Below, one piece after another: positions 1-7,363 of a stretch of DNA of 39,646 bases; the stretch's first letter is position 1; each line of letters begins with the position of its first letter. The notes beneath the pieces are model-generated. The model searched no databases. It saw nothing but the letters and a program-made list of their open reading frames with translations, and was not told the DNA's origin. Made by a program: the position numbers and the translations under genes. This stretch comes from Mycobacterium angelicum (GTDB lineage: Bacteria; Actinomycetota; Actinomycetes; Mycobacteriales; Mycobacteriaceae): the NCBI RefSeq assembly GCF_002086155.1, contig NZ_MVHE01000052.1:1-39646 (forward strand). The letters are read 5' to 3'.

Positions 1-679
1 CGCCAAACCAGCTGGCGCCACCACCGGCCCCGCCGGTGCCGCCGGTGCCGCCGACGGCGCCCGCGGCACCCGTGACACCGGTGCCGCCGACGCCACCGGC
101 CCCGCCCGTTCCCCACAAGAACCCGGCATTGCCGCCGGCTCCGCCGGTCGCGCCGGCCCCGCCTTGCCCGCCGATGCCGCCGTTGCCGATCAGGCCGGCC
201 GACCCGCCGGCGCCGCCGACGGCTCCGGTGTTGGTGCTGACGCCGCCGTTACCGCCGTTGCCGTACAAGATCCCGCCTGCGCCGCCGGCCGTCCCGACAC
301 CGTTGACGGTGGTGCCGTTGGCGCCGTTGCCGATCAGCGGGCGGCCCAGCAGCGCCTGGGTGGGTGCGTTGATGACCGCCAGCAATCCGTCCACGGCGTT
401 GGCGGCCTCAGCGGAGGCATACGAATTCGCCCCGGCCAGTAGGGTATTCGTGAATTGGTCATGGAATGCCGCGGCCTGGCCGGCCAACGTCTGGTAGTTC
501 GTCGCGTGCTGGGAGAACAGCGCCGCGACGGCCGTGGAAATCTCGTCGGCCGCCGCGCTGGCGAGGTTCGTGGTGGCGCGGGCCGCCGCGGCGTTCCCGT
601 TGGTCAGCAGCGCGCCGATGCCGCGCACATCCCCGGCCACCGCGGCCATGCTTTCGGGTGAGACCAATACATGAGTCAC
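1..679 (-). CDS. PE_PGRS family protein, N-terminal part (gene runs off the window)
   Basis: The minus strand is open from a GTG start at 679 to the window edge (226 codons, no stop). Residues 1-95 or so form a PE domain: the N-terminus reads T-H-V-L-V-S-P-E-S-M-A-A, the classic PE opening, followed by the helical region ending near G-A-N-S-Y-A-S-A-E-A-A-N. After a short linker (PLIGNGANG) the reading frame becomes Gly-Gly-Ala/Asn-rich PGRS repeats. PE_PGRS proteins are exported by type VII secretion (mainly ESX-5) and sit at the cell surface; individual functions are mostly unknown. GTG is chosen because the only nearby ATG (672) is out of the PE frame. H37Rv has no PE_PGRS gene next to ilvD, so this copy is lineage-specific at this site. 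The plus-strand proline-rich frames here are shadows. Confidence 0.93.
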   Translation of the reverse strand, partial: MTHVLVSPESMAAVAGDVRGIGALLTNGNAAAARATTNLASAAADEISTAVAALFSQHATNYQTLAGQAAAFHDQFTNTLLAGANSYASAEAANAVDGLLAVINAPTQALLGRPLIGNGANGTTVNGVGTAGGAGGILYGNGGNGGVSTNTGAVGGAGGSAGLIGNGGIGGQGGAGATGGAGGNAGFLWGTGGAGGVGGTGVTGAAGAVGGTGGTGGAGGGASWFG

Positions 680-724
680 CCCGGGATGGTATCGCCGGAA
701 ATTGACGGCGTGGCTGGAAATCAG

Positions 725-2467
725 CTACCCGCAGACCGCCCCGATCGCGGCCGAGCCGACCAGCTTGACGTACTTGGCCAGCACACCGGTCTTATAGCGC
801 GGCGGTGGCGGAGTGAAATCCTTTTTCCGGGACTCGAATTCGGCCGGATCGGTGAGTACGTCGAGGGTGCGGGTGCTGACATCGAGGCGGATCCGGTCGC
901 CGTCGCGCAGGAACGCGATCGGGCCGGCGTCGACGGCCTCGGGCGCGATGTGTCCCACGCACAGACCGGTCGTTCCGCCGGAGAACCGGCCGTCGGTCAG
1001 CAGCAGCACGTCCTTGCCCAGCCCCGCGCCTTTGATCGCGCCGGTGATGGCCAGCATCTCGCGCATCCCGGGGCCGCCCTTGGGGCCCTCGTAGCGGATG
1101 ACCACCGCGTCGCCGTTGGTGATGGTGCCGTCCTCGAGGGCGTCCAGCGCGGCGCGTTCGCCGTCGAAAACCCTTGCGGTGCCTTCGAACACCTCGGAAT
1201 CGAAACCGGCCGTCTTGACCACCGCCCCTTCGGGCGCCAGCGAACCGCGCAGGATGGTGATGCCGCCGGTCGGATGGATGGGGTTGTCCAGCGCCCGCAG
1301 CACCTTGCCGTCGGGGTCCGGCGGGGCGATGGAGGCCAGGTTCTGCGCGACGGTCTGGCCGGTCACCGTCAGGCAATCTCCGTGCAGCAGGCCCGCGTCC
1401 AGCAGCGCCTTCATTACCACCGGCACACCGCCGATGTGGTCGACGTGCGACATCACGTGGCGGCCGAACGGTTTGACGTCGGCCAGGTGCGGGACCTTGG
1501 AGCCGATACGGCTGAAGTCGTCGAGGGTCAGCGTGACGTCGGCCTCGTGGGCGATGGCCAGCAGGTGCAGCACCGCGTTGGTCGAGCCGCCGAATGCCAT
1601 CACCACCGCGATCGCGTTCTCGAAAGCCTCGCGGGTGAGGATGTCGCGGGCGGTGATGCCGCGCCGCAGCAACTCGACGACGGCCTGGCCGCTGCGGCGC
1701 GCGAAGCCGTCGCGGCGGCGGTCGGTGGCCGGGGGTGCGGCGCTGCCCGGCAGCGACATGCCGAGGGCTTCGGCGGCGCTGGCCATGGTGTTAGCGGTGT
1801 ACATGCCGCCGCACGCGCCCTCGCCGGGGCAGATCGCCCGCTCGATGGCGTCGACGTCTTCGCGCGGCATCAGCCCGCGCGCACAGGCACCCACCGCTTC
1901 GAAGGCGTCGATGATGGTGACCTCGCGCTCGCTGCCGTCGGACAGCTTGGCGACTCCGGGCAGGATGGAGCCCGCGTAGAGGAAGACCGCCGCCAGGTCC
2001 AGGCGGGCCGCGGCCATCAGCATGCCGGGCAGCGATTTGTCGCAGCCGGCCAGCAGCACCGAACCGTCCAGCCGTTCGGCCTGCATCACGGTCTCCACGC
2101 TGTCGGCGATCACCTCGCGCGACACCAGCGAGAAGTGCATGCCCTCGTGGCCCATCGAGATGCCGTCGGACACCGAGATCGTGCCGAACTCCAGCGGATA
2201 GCCGCCCGCCGCGAACACCCCCTCCTTGACCGCTTTGGCCAGCCGGTCCAGCGAGAGGTTGCACGGGGTGATCTCGTTCCACGACGACGCGACGCCGATC
2301 TGCGGTTTGGCGAAGTCCTCGTCGCCCATGCCTACCGCGCGCAGCATCCCCCGGGCGGCGGCCTTCTCCAGGCCGTCGGTGACGTCGCGACTGCGGGGCT
2401 TTATGTCGGCTTCGGGCTCGGCTTCGGGCTCGCGTTCGGGCTCGCGTTCGGGCTCGCGTTCGGGCAT
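725..2467 (-). CDS. ilvD: Dihydroxy-acid dehydratase IlvD
   Basis: Converts 2,3-dihydroxy-isovalerate and 2,3-dihydroxy-3-methylvalerate to the keto acids that precede valine, leucine and isoleucine; cytosolic Fe-S enzyme. The 580-residue product is almost colinear with M. tuberculosis IlvD (Rv0189c). The three conserved cluster-associated cysteines are visible: N-E-I-T-P-C-N, A-G-C-D-K-S and G-E-G-A-C-G-G-M-Y-T. The C-terminus carries the usual TDGRFSGGT segment. The ATG at 2467 is chosen because upstream in-frame sequence lacks family similarity and would cross the ricR operator. The odd part is the N-terminus: instead of the usual short leader it reads M-P-E then four Glu/Pro tetrapeptides encoded by a 12-bp tandem repeat, and only then the conserved ADIKPRSRDVT start of the enzyme. 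Divergent from ricR. Confidence 0.96.
   Translation of the reverse strand: MPEREPEREPEREPEAEPEADIKPRSRDVTDGLEKAAARGMLRAVGMGDEDFAKPQIGVASSWNEITPCNLSLDRLAKAVKEGVFAAGGYPLEFGTISVSDGISMGHEGMHFSLVSREVIADSVETVMQAERLDGSVLLAGCDKSLPGMLMAAARLDLAAVFLYAGSILPGVAKLSDGSEREVTIIDAFEAVGACARGLMPREDVDAIERAICPGEGACGGMYTANTMASAAEALGMSLPGSAAPPATDRRRDGFARRSGQAVVELLRRGITARDILTREAFENAIAVVMAFGGSTNAVLHLLAIAHEADVTLTLDDFSRIGSKVPHLADVKPFGRHVMSHVDHIGGVPVVMKALLDAGLLHGDCLTVTGQTVAQNLASIAPPDPDGKVLRALDNPIHPTGGITILRGSLAPEGAVVKTAGFDSEVFEGTARVFDGERAALDALEDGTITNGDAVVIRYEGPKGGPGMREMLAITGAIKGAGLGKDVLLLTDGRFSGGTTGLCVGHIAPEAVDAGPIAFLRDGDRIRLDVSTRTLDVLTDPAEFESRKKDFTPPPPRYKTGVLAKYVKLVGSAAIGAVCG
2411..2458. repeat. 12-bp in-frame tandem repeat inside ilvD
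   Basis: Four back-to-back 12-bp units (TTCGGGCTCGCG three times, TTCGGGCTCGGC once, plus strand), with a partial fifth reaching the start codon. On the coding strand they encode (REPE)x3-AEPE. The unit is a multiple of three, so copy-number change would lengthen or shorten the protein without a frameshift. Confidence 0.9.
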
Positions 2468-2534
2468 AGCACCAGTATGCGGTGCGTCGGCATCGCAAAA
2501 AAATCCGCCTAGAATCCGCCGCTGACCGGCGCTA

Positions 2535-2551
2535 ATACCCCGCTGGGGTAT
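2535..2551. promoter_or_regulatory. RicR/CsoR-type copper operator in the ilvD-ricR intergenic region
   Basis: A perfect inverted repeat ATACCCC-GCT-GGGGTAT. It contains TACCC-N5-GGGTA, the form of the palindrome known for RicR-regulated promoters in M. tuberculosis. It lies immediately upstream of a TAAGAT -10 hexamer (2556-2561), so a bound repressor would cover the -35/-10 spacer of ricR. Autoregulation of ricR is established in M. tuberculosis; for this organism it is inferred. Confidence 0.85.
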
Positions 2552-2555
2552 GGGG

Positions 2556-2561
2556 TAAGAT
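2556..2561 (+). promoter_or_regulatory. -10 element of ricR, likely giving a leaderless mRNA
   Basis: TAAGAT fits the mycobacterial TANNNT -10 consensus. A transcript starting about seven bases downstream would begin at or next to the ATG at 2569, meaning no 5' leader. No convincing Shine-Dalgarno sequence precedes that ATG. Confidence 0.55.
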
Positions 2562-2568
2562 GCCGGGT

Positions 2569-2859
2569 ATGACGGCGCCACACGGATATACGCAGGAGAA
2601 GGACAACTACGCCAAGCGGCTGCGTCGCATCGAGGGTCAGGTCCGCGGTATCGCGCGGATGATCGACGAGGACAAGTACTGCATTGACGTGTTGACGCAG
2701 ATCAGCGCGGTCAATAGCGCGCTGCGGTCGGTGGCGCTGAATCTGCTAGACGAGCACCTGAGCCACTGCGTCACGCGTGCGGTGGCCGAGGGCGGTGCCG
2801 AGGCCGACGGCAAGCTGGCCGAAGCGTCGGCGGCCATCGCCCGCCTGGTTCGTTCCTGA
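2569..2859 (+). CDS. ricR: Copper-sensing repressor RicR (CsoR family)
   Basis: Small all-helical DNA-binding repressor that binds Cu(I) and releases DNA, in M. tuberculosis controlling its own gene, mymT, lpqS and other copper-defence genes. The 96-residue product matches Rv0190 nearly residue for residue. The Cu(I) ligand set of the CsoR family is present: Cys38 (K-Y-C-I-D-V), His63 and Cys67 (D-E-H-L-S-H-C). The N-terminal KRLRRIEGQVRGI motif is the family signature. The start at 2569 (MTAPHGYTQ) is preferred over the in-frame ATG at 2560 because it aligns with Rv0190 and fits the -10 position. It is divergent from ilvD and has a RicR-type palindrome just upstream. Confidence 0.96.
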   Translation: MTAPHGYTQEKDNYAKRLRRIEGQVRGIARMIDEDKYCIDVLTQISAVNSALRSVALNLLDEHLSHCVTRAVAEGGAEADGKLAEASAAIARLVRS

Positions 2860-2935
2860 TTGACTGGGGTACGCCCCTGGGCGTGTTGCGAAACCGCCGT
2901 TACCGCAATGCGTACGGTTGTGGGCACGCCCCGCT

Positions 2936-4192
2936 ATGACTACCGAAGCCGCAATACCCGCCACCGCCGCACGCCCGTGGACGCCACGGATCGCTGCGCA
3001 GCTGGCTGTGCTGGCCGCGGCCGCCTTCATCTATGTCACCGCCGAGATCCTGCCGGTGGGCGCGCTTTCGGCGATGGCGCGCAACCTGCACGTCAGTGTG
3101 GTGCTGGTGGGGACGCTGTTGTCCTGGTATGCGCTGGTCGCGGCGTTGACGACGGTTCCGTTGGTGCGCTGGACGGCGCACTGGCCGCGCCGGCGGGCGC
3201 TGTTGGTCAGCCTGATTTGCCTGACCGTTTCGCAGCTCATCTCGGCGCTGGCGCCTAACTTCGCGGTGCTGGCCGCCGGACGGGTGCTGTGCGCGGTGAC
3301 GCACGGGTTGCTGTGGTCGGTGATCGCGCCGCTGGCCACCCGGCTGGTGCCGCCCAGTCACGCCGGGCGTGCAATGACATCGACTTTCATCGGAACGAGC
3401 CTCGCGCTGGTGGTGGGCAGCCCGCTCACGGTCGCTTTGAGCCTGATGTGGGGCTGGCGGCTGGCCGCGGGATGCATCACCGTCGCGGCTGCCTTCGTGA
3501 CCGTGGCGGCGTGGCTGGTGCTACCGGAGATGGAGCTGAACGCCGACGAGCTGCAGCATGTGGGCACGCGGGCGCATCACCACCGCAATCGGCGGCTGGT
3601 TCTGGTCAGCCTGATCACCATGGTCGGCGTCACCGGGCATTTCGTCTCCTACACCTACATCGTGGTGATTCTGCGCCACGTCGTCGGCGTGCGCGGACCG
3701 AGCCAGGCCTGGTTGCTGGCCGCTTACGGTGTCGCCGGTGTGATCGCGGTGGCCCTGGTGGCGCGACAGCTCGACCGGCGGCCCAACGGCGCGATCATCG
3801 TCTGCATGGCCGGCCTGACAGGCGCGCTGGCGCTGCTGGCCGCGCTGGCTTTCGGTGCGTCCGGCACCGCGGCAATCGCGCTGGTGCTGGGAACGGCCGG
3901 CATCGTGCTGTGGGGAGCCATGGCCAATGCGGTGTCGCCGATGCTGCAATCGGCGGCAATGCGGAGCGGGGCCGACGACCCCGACGGCGCCTCGGGCTTG
4001 TACGTGACGGCGTTTCAGGTCGGCATCATGGCCGGGTCGCTGGCCGGCGGGCTGTTGTATGAGCGCAGTGTGGCGATGATGCTGACCGCGTCGGCGGGCT
4101 TGATGGGTGTCGCGCTGCTGGGGATGGCGGCGGTCCAGCGGCTGATAGAGGTTCCGGGCAGGGCCGCCGCGACAATTTCACAGGAGCCATGA
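2936..4192 (+). CDS. MFS transporter (Rv0191-type sugar/drug efflux family)
   Basis: A 418-residue integral membrane protein with about twelve hydrophobic segments, colinear with Rv0191. The N-terminal helix AAFIYVTAEILPVGAL is typical of the AraJ/Cml-type efflux branch of the major facilitator superfamily, and a basic R-W-T-A-H-W-P-R-R-R-A motif lies in the TM2-TM3 loop. It should export small molecules by proton antiport; the substrate cannot be read from sequence. The ATG at 2936 (MTTEAAIP) is chosen; an in-frame TTG at 2918 is possible but has no family support. The gene begins 76 bp after ricR on the same strand, so read-through from the copper-controlled promoter is conceivable but not shown. 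Confidence 0.88.
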   Translation: MTTEAAIPATAARPWTPRIAAQLAVLAAAAFIYVTAEILPVGALSAMARNLHVSVVLVGTLLSWYALVAALTTVPLVRWTAHWPRRRALLVSLICLTVSQLISALAPNFAVLAAGRVLCAVTHGLLWSVIAPLATRLVPPSHAGRAMTSTFIGTSLALVVGSPLTVALSLMWGWRLAAGCITVAAAFVTVAAWLVLPEMELNADELQHVGTRAHHHRNRRLVLVSLITMVGVTGHFVSYTYIVVILRHVVGVRGPSQAWLLAAYGVAGVIAVALVARQLDRRPNGAIIVCMAGLTGALALLAALAFGASGTAAIALVLGTAGIVLWGAMANAVSPMLQSAAMRSGADDPDGASGLYVTAFQVGIMAGSLAGGLLYERSVAMMLTASAGLMGVALLGMAAVQRLIEVPGRAAATISQEP

Positions 4193-4194
4193 AA

Positions 4195-4210
4195 GCCGCT
4201 GGTCAGCGGC
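4195..4210. terminator. Possible hairpin after the MFS gene
   Basis: Perfect 7-bp inverted repeat GCCGCTG-GT-CAGCGGC starting three bases after the MFS stop codon. The two-base loop is tight and there is no T tract, as is common for mycobacterial terminators, so the call is tentative. Confidence 0.35.
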
Positions 4211-4310
4211 GTGCGAGTGGGCGCTGAGCGGGTCTGCGCGGGCCGCTGAACGGGTAGTGGGGCGCCTAACTATGCCAGACTGGTCACCAATGTGACTGGA
4301 GGGATGGCAT

Positions 4311-5297
4311 ATGTCGCGCTGGACAAAGGTCCGCACGAGGGGGCGCCTCTTCGCCGCTCTGAACGCCGCCGGGGTGCTTGCGGTGCTGGTGCTGGGCACC
4401 GGCCCGGCCCTGGCCGACCCTGAGGACGCACCCGCCGACCCGGGCGTCGTTGCACCCGCGGATCCACCCGCGCCGGACCCGTTGGCGCTGCCGCCGCTGC
4501 CCGATCCGCTCGCTCCGCCGCCGGCCGACCCGCTGGCGGCACCCGTGGGCCCGGTCGCCGGACAGGATCCGACGCCGTTTGTCGGCAACCCGCCGTTCCG
4601 TCCGCCGACGTTCAACCCGGTCAACGGCGCGATGGTGGGGGTGGCCAAGCCGATCATCATCAACTTCGCGGTGCCGATCGCCGACCAGGCGATGGCCGAG
4701 CGCGCCATTCACATCTCGTCGATTCCGCCGGTGCCGGGCAAGTTCTACTGGATGACCCCGAGCCAGGTGCGCTGGCGCCCGCTGCAGTTCTGGCCGGCCA
4801 ACACCCAGGTGACCATCGATGCGGCCGGTACCGTCTCGACCTTTCACACCGGTGATGCACTGGTGGCCACCGCCGACGACGCGACGCACCAGATGACGAT
4901 CACGCGCAATGGCGCGGTGGTACAGACCTTCCCGATGTCGATGGGGATGGCCTCGGGGGGACACCAGACCCCGAACGGCACCTACTACGTGCTGGAGAAG
5001 ATGCCGACGGTGGTGATGGATTCCTCGACGTACGGGGTTCCGGTCAACTCGCCCAACGGCTACAAGGTGACGGTCTCGGATGCGGTCCGGATCGACAACA
5101 GTGGCAACTTTGTGCACAGCGCGCCGTGGTCGGTGGGCGATCAGGGCCGGCGCGATGTCAGCCACGGCTGCATCAACCTGGGCCCGGCCAACGCGAAGTG
5201 GTTCTTCGACAACTTCGGCAGTGGTGATCCCATCGTGGTGAAGAACTCCGTGGGCACCTACAACAAGAACGACGGCGCCCAGGACTGGCAAATCTAG
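4311..5297 (+). CDS. ldtD: L,D-transpeptidase (Rv0192 / LdtMt4-type)
   Basis: Forms 3-3 cross-links in peptidoglycan, outside the cytoplasmic membrane. The 328-residue protein starts with a signal peptide (basic MSRWTKVRTRGR, hydrophobic stretch, A-L-A cleavage site near residue 35). A Pro/Ala/Asp-rich linker follows (about 37-90), then an Ig-like domain (about 95-185). The YkuD catalytic domain ends in H269-S-A-P-W-S and S-H285-G-C287-I-N-L, giving the expected His/His/Cys motif with Cys287 as nucleophile. Length and order match Rv0192. A purine-rich ribosome site (GGAGGGATGGCAT) directly precedes the ATG. The gene stands alone, 118 bp after the MFS gene. Confidence 0.92.
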   Translation: MSRWTKVRTRGRLFAALNAAGVLAVLVLGTGPALADPEDAPADPGVVAPADPPAPDPLALPPLPDPLAPPPADPLAAPVGPVAGQDPTPFVGNPPFRPPTFNPVNGAMVGVAKPIIINFAVPIADQAMAERAIHISSIPPVPGKFYWMTPSQVRWRPLQFWPANTQVTIDAAGTVSTFHTGDALVATADDATHQMTITRNGAVVQTFPMSMGMASGGHQTPNGTYYVLEKMPTVVMDSSTYGVPVNSPNGYKVTVSDAVRIDNSGNFVHSAPWSVGDQGRRDVSHGCINLGPANAKWFFDNFGSGDPIVVKNSVGTYNKNDGAQDWQI

Positions 5298-5323
5298 CGC
5301 TTGCCACGCCATCGATTGTCACG

Positions 5324-5358
5324 ATCGATGATATTCCTCGCTGGTGACGATCATCGAT
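5324..5358. promoter_or_regulatory. Inverted repeat upstream of the MarR gene (candidate operator)
   Basis: Perfect 9-bp arms ATCGATGAT (5324-5332) and ATCATCGAT (5350-5358), 17 bp apart, 18 bp before the MarR start codon. MarR regulators usually bind such palindromes in their own promoter. The binding partner is inferred from position only. Confidence 0.5.
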
Positions 5359-5375
5359 ACTGCTATTGTTGGCGA

Positions 5376-5858
5376 ATGGCTGAACCCCCGGTCGGCATCA
5401 CCGCATTGGATGAACGCATCGCGTTTCTCCTCTCGCAGCTCGGGTCCTACAGCGACGGGGAGTTCAACCGCCGACTGGCGCCCAGTGGGGTGGAACCAAG
5501 GTCCTATGCGGTTCTGATGGCGTTGGCGGCCGATGACGGCCAATCACAGCGGCAGCTTTCGTCCCGGTTGGGCATCCACCGCAACGTGATGGTGACCGTC
5601 ATCGATGAACTCGAGCGCAAGCGTCTGGTGAAACGACTGCGACACCCCGACGACCGGCGTGCGTTCGCGGTCACCCTGACCGACAAGGCCCGCCGCCTGC
5701 TGCCGGCCCTCGATGAGTCCGGTTGTGGGCTCGACGACGAGATGTGCGCGCCGCTGTCTTCGGCCGAGCGTGACACCTTGCGAAAGCTGTTGCGGCGCAT
5801 GGCCGCCGGCGTTGAACTGATTCCCGGAGTGCACCCCCGCATATCTGAGCGCCGCTAA
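5376..5858 (+). CDS. MarR family transcriptional regulator
   Basis: A 160-residue winged-helix regulator. The recognition helix region SQRQLSSRLGIHRNVMVTVIDELE (about 55-78) is followed by the wing with the MarR signature R-H-P-D-D-R-R-A-F-A-V-T-L-T (about 88-101). Flanking helices would form the dimer interface. MarR proteins are typically repressors released by phenolic or lipophilic ligands. The ATG at 5376 is chosen because upstream in-frame codons overlap the palindrome at 5324-5358. The gene is convergent, 5 bp apart, with the deazaflavin-type oxidoreductase gene. It is part of a block with no counterpart at this position in H37Rv (where Rv0193c-Rv0195 lie). Target genes are unknown. 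Confidence 0.9.
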   Translation: MAEPPVGITALDERIAFLLSQLGSYSDGEFNRRLAPSGVEPRSYAVLMALAADDGQSQRQLSSRLGIHRNVMVTVIDELERKRLVKRLRHPDDRRAFAVTLTDKARRLLPALDESGCGLDDEMCAPLSSAERDTLRKLLRRMAAGVELIPGVHPRISERR

Positions 5859-5863
5859 CTGGA

Positions 5864-6265
5864 TCAGCTTGTGGCGGCCAGTTCGCGGACCACATCGAGC
5901 CGCAGAAACTCCGGCGCCTTGAGCACCCGGCGGAGCGCGAACCGGATGACCGGCGGCATGTCGCGCGCGCTTTCGTCGTGGTAGAGCACCGGGTTGCCGA
6001 GTTGCAAGGCACGGCGCCTGGTTTGCAACTCGCAGCCGCCCGCGGCGAGTACGTTTCGTACCCAGTCCGCATCGTGCCCGTACGTCAGCGCGATCACATA
6101 CCCGTCGGCGCGGCGGAAGGCCCACAGCGGGGTCCGAAACACGCGGCCCGATTTGCGTCCCCGGTGTATGACGACCGCCCATCCCGGCGCCCACGGCGCG
6201 ATGAACTTGGTGAGCCGGTTGAGCCCGATCTTGTTGGCGCGGGCAACCCAGCGTGGCGCAGGCAT
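5864..6265 (-). CDS. Deazaflavin (F420)-dependent nitroreductase family protein (DUF385)
   Basis: A 133-residue small split-barrel protein of the Ddn-like family, whose studied mycobacterial members reduce quinones, nitro compounds or other substrates with F420H2. The family pattern is visible: an N-terminal amphipathic segment (MPAPRWVARANKIGLNRL), then VVIHRGRKSGRVFRTPLWAF, the usual GRKSG-x-x-RTPL cofactor-binding strand, then Y-V-I-A-L-T-Y-G-x-D-A-D-W-V-R-N, and an aromatic/Pro C-terminal region (PPVIRFALRRVLKAPEFLRLDV). The substrate is unknown. It is divergent from a TetR regulator across 88 bp that hold repeated motifs, so the TetR protein probably controls it. Confidence 0.85.
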   Translation of the reverse strand: MPAPRWVARANKIGLNRLTKFIAPWAPGWAVVIHRGRKSGRVFRTPLWAFRRADGYVIALTYGHDADWVRNVLAAGGCELQTRRRALQLGNPVLYHDESARDMPPVIRFALRRVLKAPEFLRLDVVRELAATS

Positions 6266-6271
6266 TTCACG

Positions 6272-6345
6272 AAACTCCTCACTTGTAGAGTTTATGTGGC
6301 CAGGCTAATGCGGCGGGCCTGCGGAAGTCAACGGCTGTAGAGTTT
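6272..6345. promoter_or_regulatory. Repeated motifs between the DUF385 and TetR genes (candidate TetR operators)
   Basis: The decamer TGTAGAGTTT occurs twice in direct orientation at 6284-6293 and 6336-6345. The first copy is also half of an inverted repeat, AAACTC (6272-6277) with GAGTTT (6288-6293), 10 bp apart. The placement between divergent start codons suits control of both genes by the TetR protein. Confidence 0.5.
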
Positions 6346-6353
6346 GTCCCGTC

Positions 6354-6941
6354 ATGCGACCCATTGGCCGGCGCCCCGGCAGACCCGACACCCGCAACGC
6401 GATCGTCACGACCGCTCGACGGCTATTTGCCGAGGCCGGTTATGACAAGACCTCGGTACGCGACATCGCGGCCGCCGCCGGCGTGGATCCCGGGCTGATT
6501 CGCCACTACTTCGGCAGCAAGGCGGAACTGTTCCGGGCAACCATGGGATGGCCCTTCGACCCGGCGCAGGTGAGTGCGCGCATCACCGGTGGTGATCGCG
6601 GCGAGATCGCCGCCCGCCTGACGCGGGTGTTTTTCGAGGCATGGGAACGCCCGGACTCGCGTGCACCGCTGCTGGCGATCCTGCGTGGCGCTGCCACACA
6701 TGAGGAATCGGCGGCCCTGGTGCGCGAATTCTTGCATGGCCAGCTGTATCCTCAACTGGCCGAGCCGCTTTCGGGTCCGGATGCCGAGCTGCGAATCGAC
6801 TTGGCCATGGCCCAGCTCCTGGGCGTCGCCTACCTGCGCTACATCTTGCAAGTGGAGCCGATAGCCTCAGCATCAAAGGACGAGCTTATGGAACGAGTCG
6901 CACCGATAATCAGCGTGCATCTGTCGGCGGGTGCGCGCTAA
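6354..6941 (+). CDS. TetR family transcriptional regulator
   Basis: A 195-residue repressor. The DNA-binding domain is at about 15-60: RNAIVTTARRLFAEAGYDKT, then the helix-turn-helix SVRDIAAAAGVDPGLIRHYFGSKAELF, a textbook TetR pattern. The C-terminal domain (QLLGVAYLRYILQVEPIAS) resembles the TetR_C_17/AcrR-like ligand domains common in actinobacteria. The ligand is unknown. The ATG at 6354 (MRPIGRRPGRPDTR) gives the usual basic N-terminal arm. It is divergent from the DUF385 gene and convergent with a decayed oxidoreductase. Confidence 0.92.
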   Translation: MRPIGRRPGRPDTRNAIVTTARRLFAEAGYDKTSVRDIAAAAGVDPGLIRHYFGSKAELFRATMGWPFDPAQVSARITGGDRGEIAARLTRVFFEAWERPDSRAPLLAILRGAATHEESAALVREFLHGQLYPQLAEPLSGPDAELRIDLAMAQLLGVAYLRYILQVEPIASASKDELMERVAPIISVHLSAGAR

Positions 6942-6991
6942 GCAGCCGGCCCGCAACGGATTTCAGTCCGTTCGGCTCGTCGCGCAGGTCG

Positions 6992-7186
6992 TCATCGCCT
7001 TGCTTCCTCGGGGTTCGGCGGCCGGGAGCCGGCCTCCCGCCGGATCAACTGCCAAACGCTGGGGGTGTTCTCGACGGTCGAGACAATGACGCTCTGGCCT
7101 ACTGCGGAGGGAACGGCGGCCAGTGCCACCAGGTAGTCCGCCAGATCGCCGGTCTGGCCGCAGGCTCCAAAGACGACCAGTTCCAT
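6992..7186 (-). pseudogene. NAD(P)-binding (NmrA-like) oxidoreductase with a large internal deletion
   Basis: The 64-residue frame begins MELVVFGACGQTG, the Rossmann GxxGxxG start of NmrA/SDR-like NAD(P)-binding proteins. It jumps at once to D-L-A-D-Y-L-V-A-L-A, which in intact family members lies near residue 170, and ends with the family-type C-terminus (S-V-W-Q-L-I-R-R-E-A). About 130 residues of the middle appear to be missing without loss of frame. The ribosome site (GAGGGAGACCTG before ATG) is intact. The product could not bind a dinucleotide normally, so it is called a pseudogene. It is divergent from a second, similarly damaged gene at 7364. Confidence 0.7.
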
Positions 7187-7274
7187 CAGGTCTCCCTCGC
7201 TCAAGCGTAGGCAATGATTATCACTCGTCGTGACAATAATGCGGAGCGCACAAAGCGAACGGTGCGACCAGCCC

Positions 7275-7309
7275 TTGACACATATCGTCACATTACATGA
7301 TAGTCATGT
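7275..7309. promoter_or_regulatory. Promoter with overlapping palindrome between the two decayed oxidoreductases
   Basis: A consensus -35 TTGACA lies at 7275-7280 (plus strand). Seventeen bases downstream is TGATAG (7298-7303), a weak -10. A perfect palindrome ACATGA-TAG-TCATGT (7295-7309) covers that -10, the arrangement expected for a repressor site. The cognate regulator is unknown; the neighbouring TetR proteins are candidates. Confidence 0.45.
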
Positions 7310-7363
7310 TACATACCTAAACGATCGATGGTTGCGGGGAGTTCAATCCCAATTGGAGGCAAC

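Noticed and set aside
36..497. Proline-rich plus-strand frame
   Set aside because: The reverse reading of Gly-rich PGRS codons always gives proline-rich shadows.
671..2512. 613-codon open frame on the plus strand opposite ilvD
   Set aside because: Gln/Arg/His/Gly-rich translation without family pattern, a typical mirror frame of a high-GC gene; ilvD on the other strand is unambiguous.
2860..3258. 132-codon frame after ricR
   Set aside because: It overlaps the MFS gene out of frame and shows no family features.
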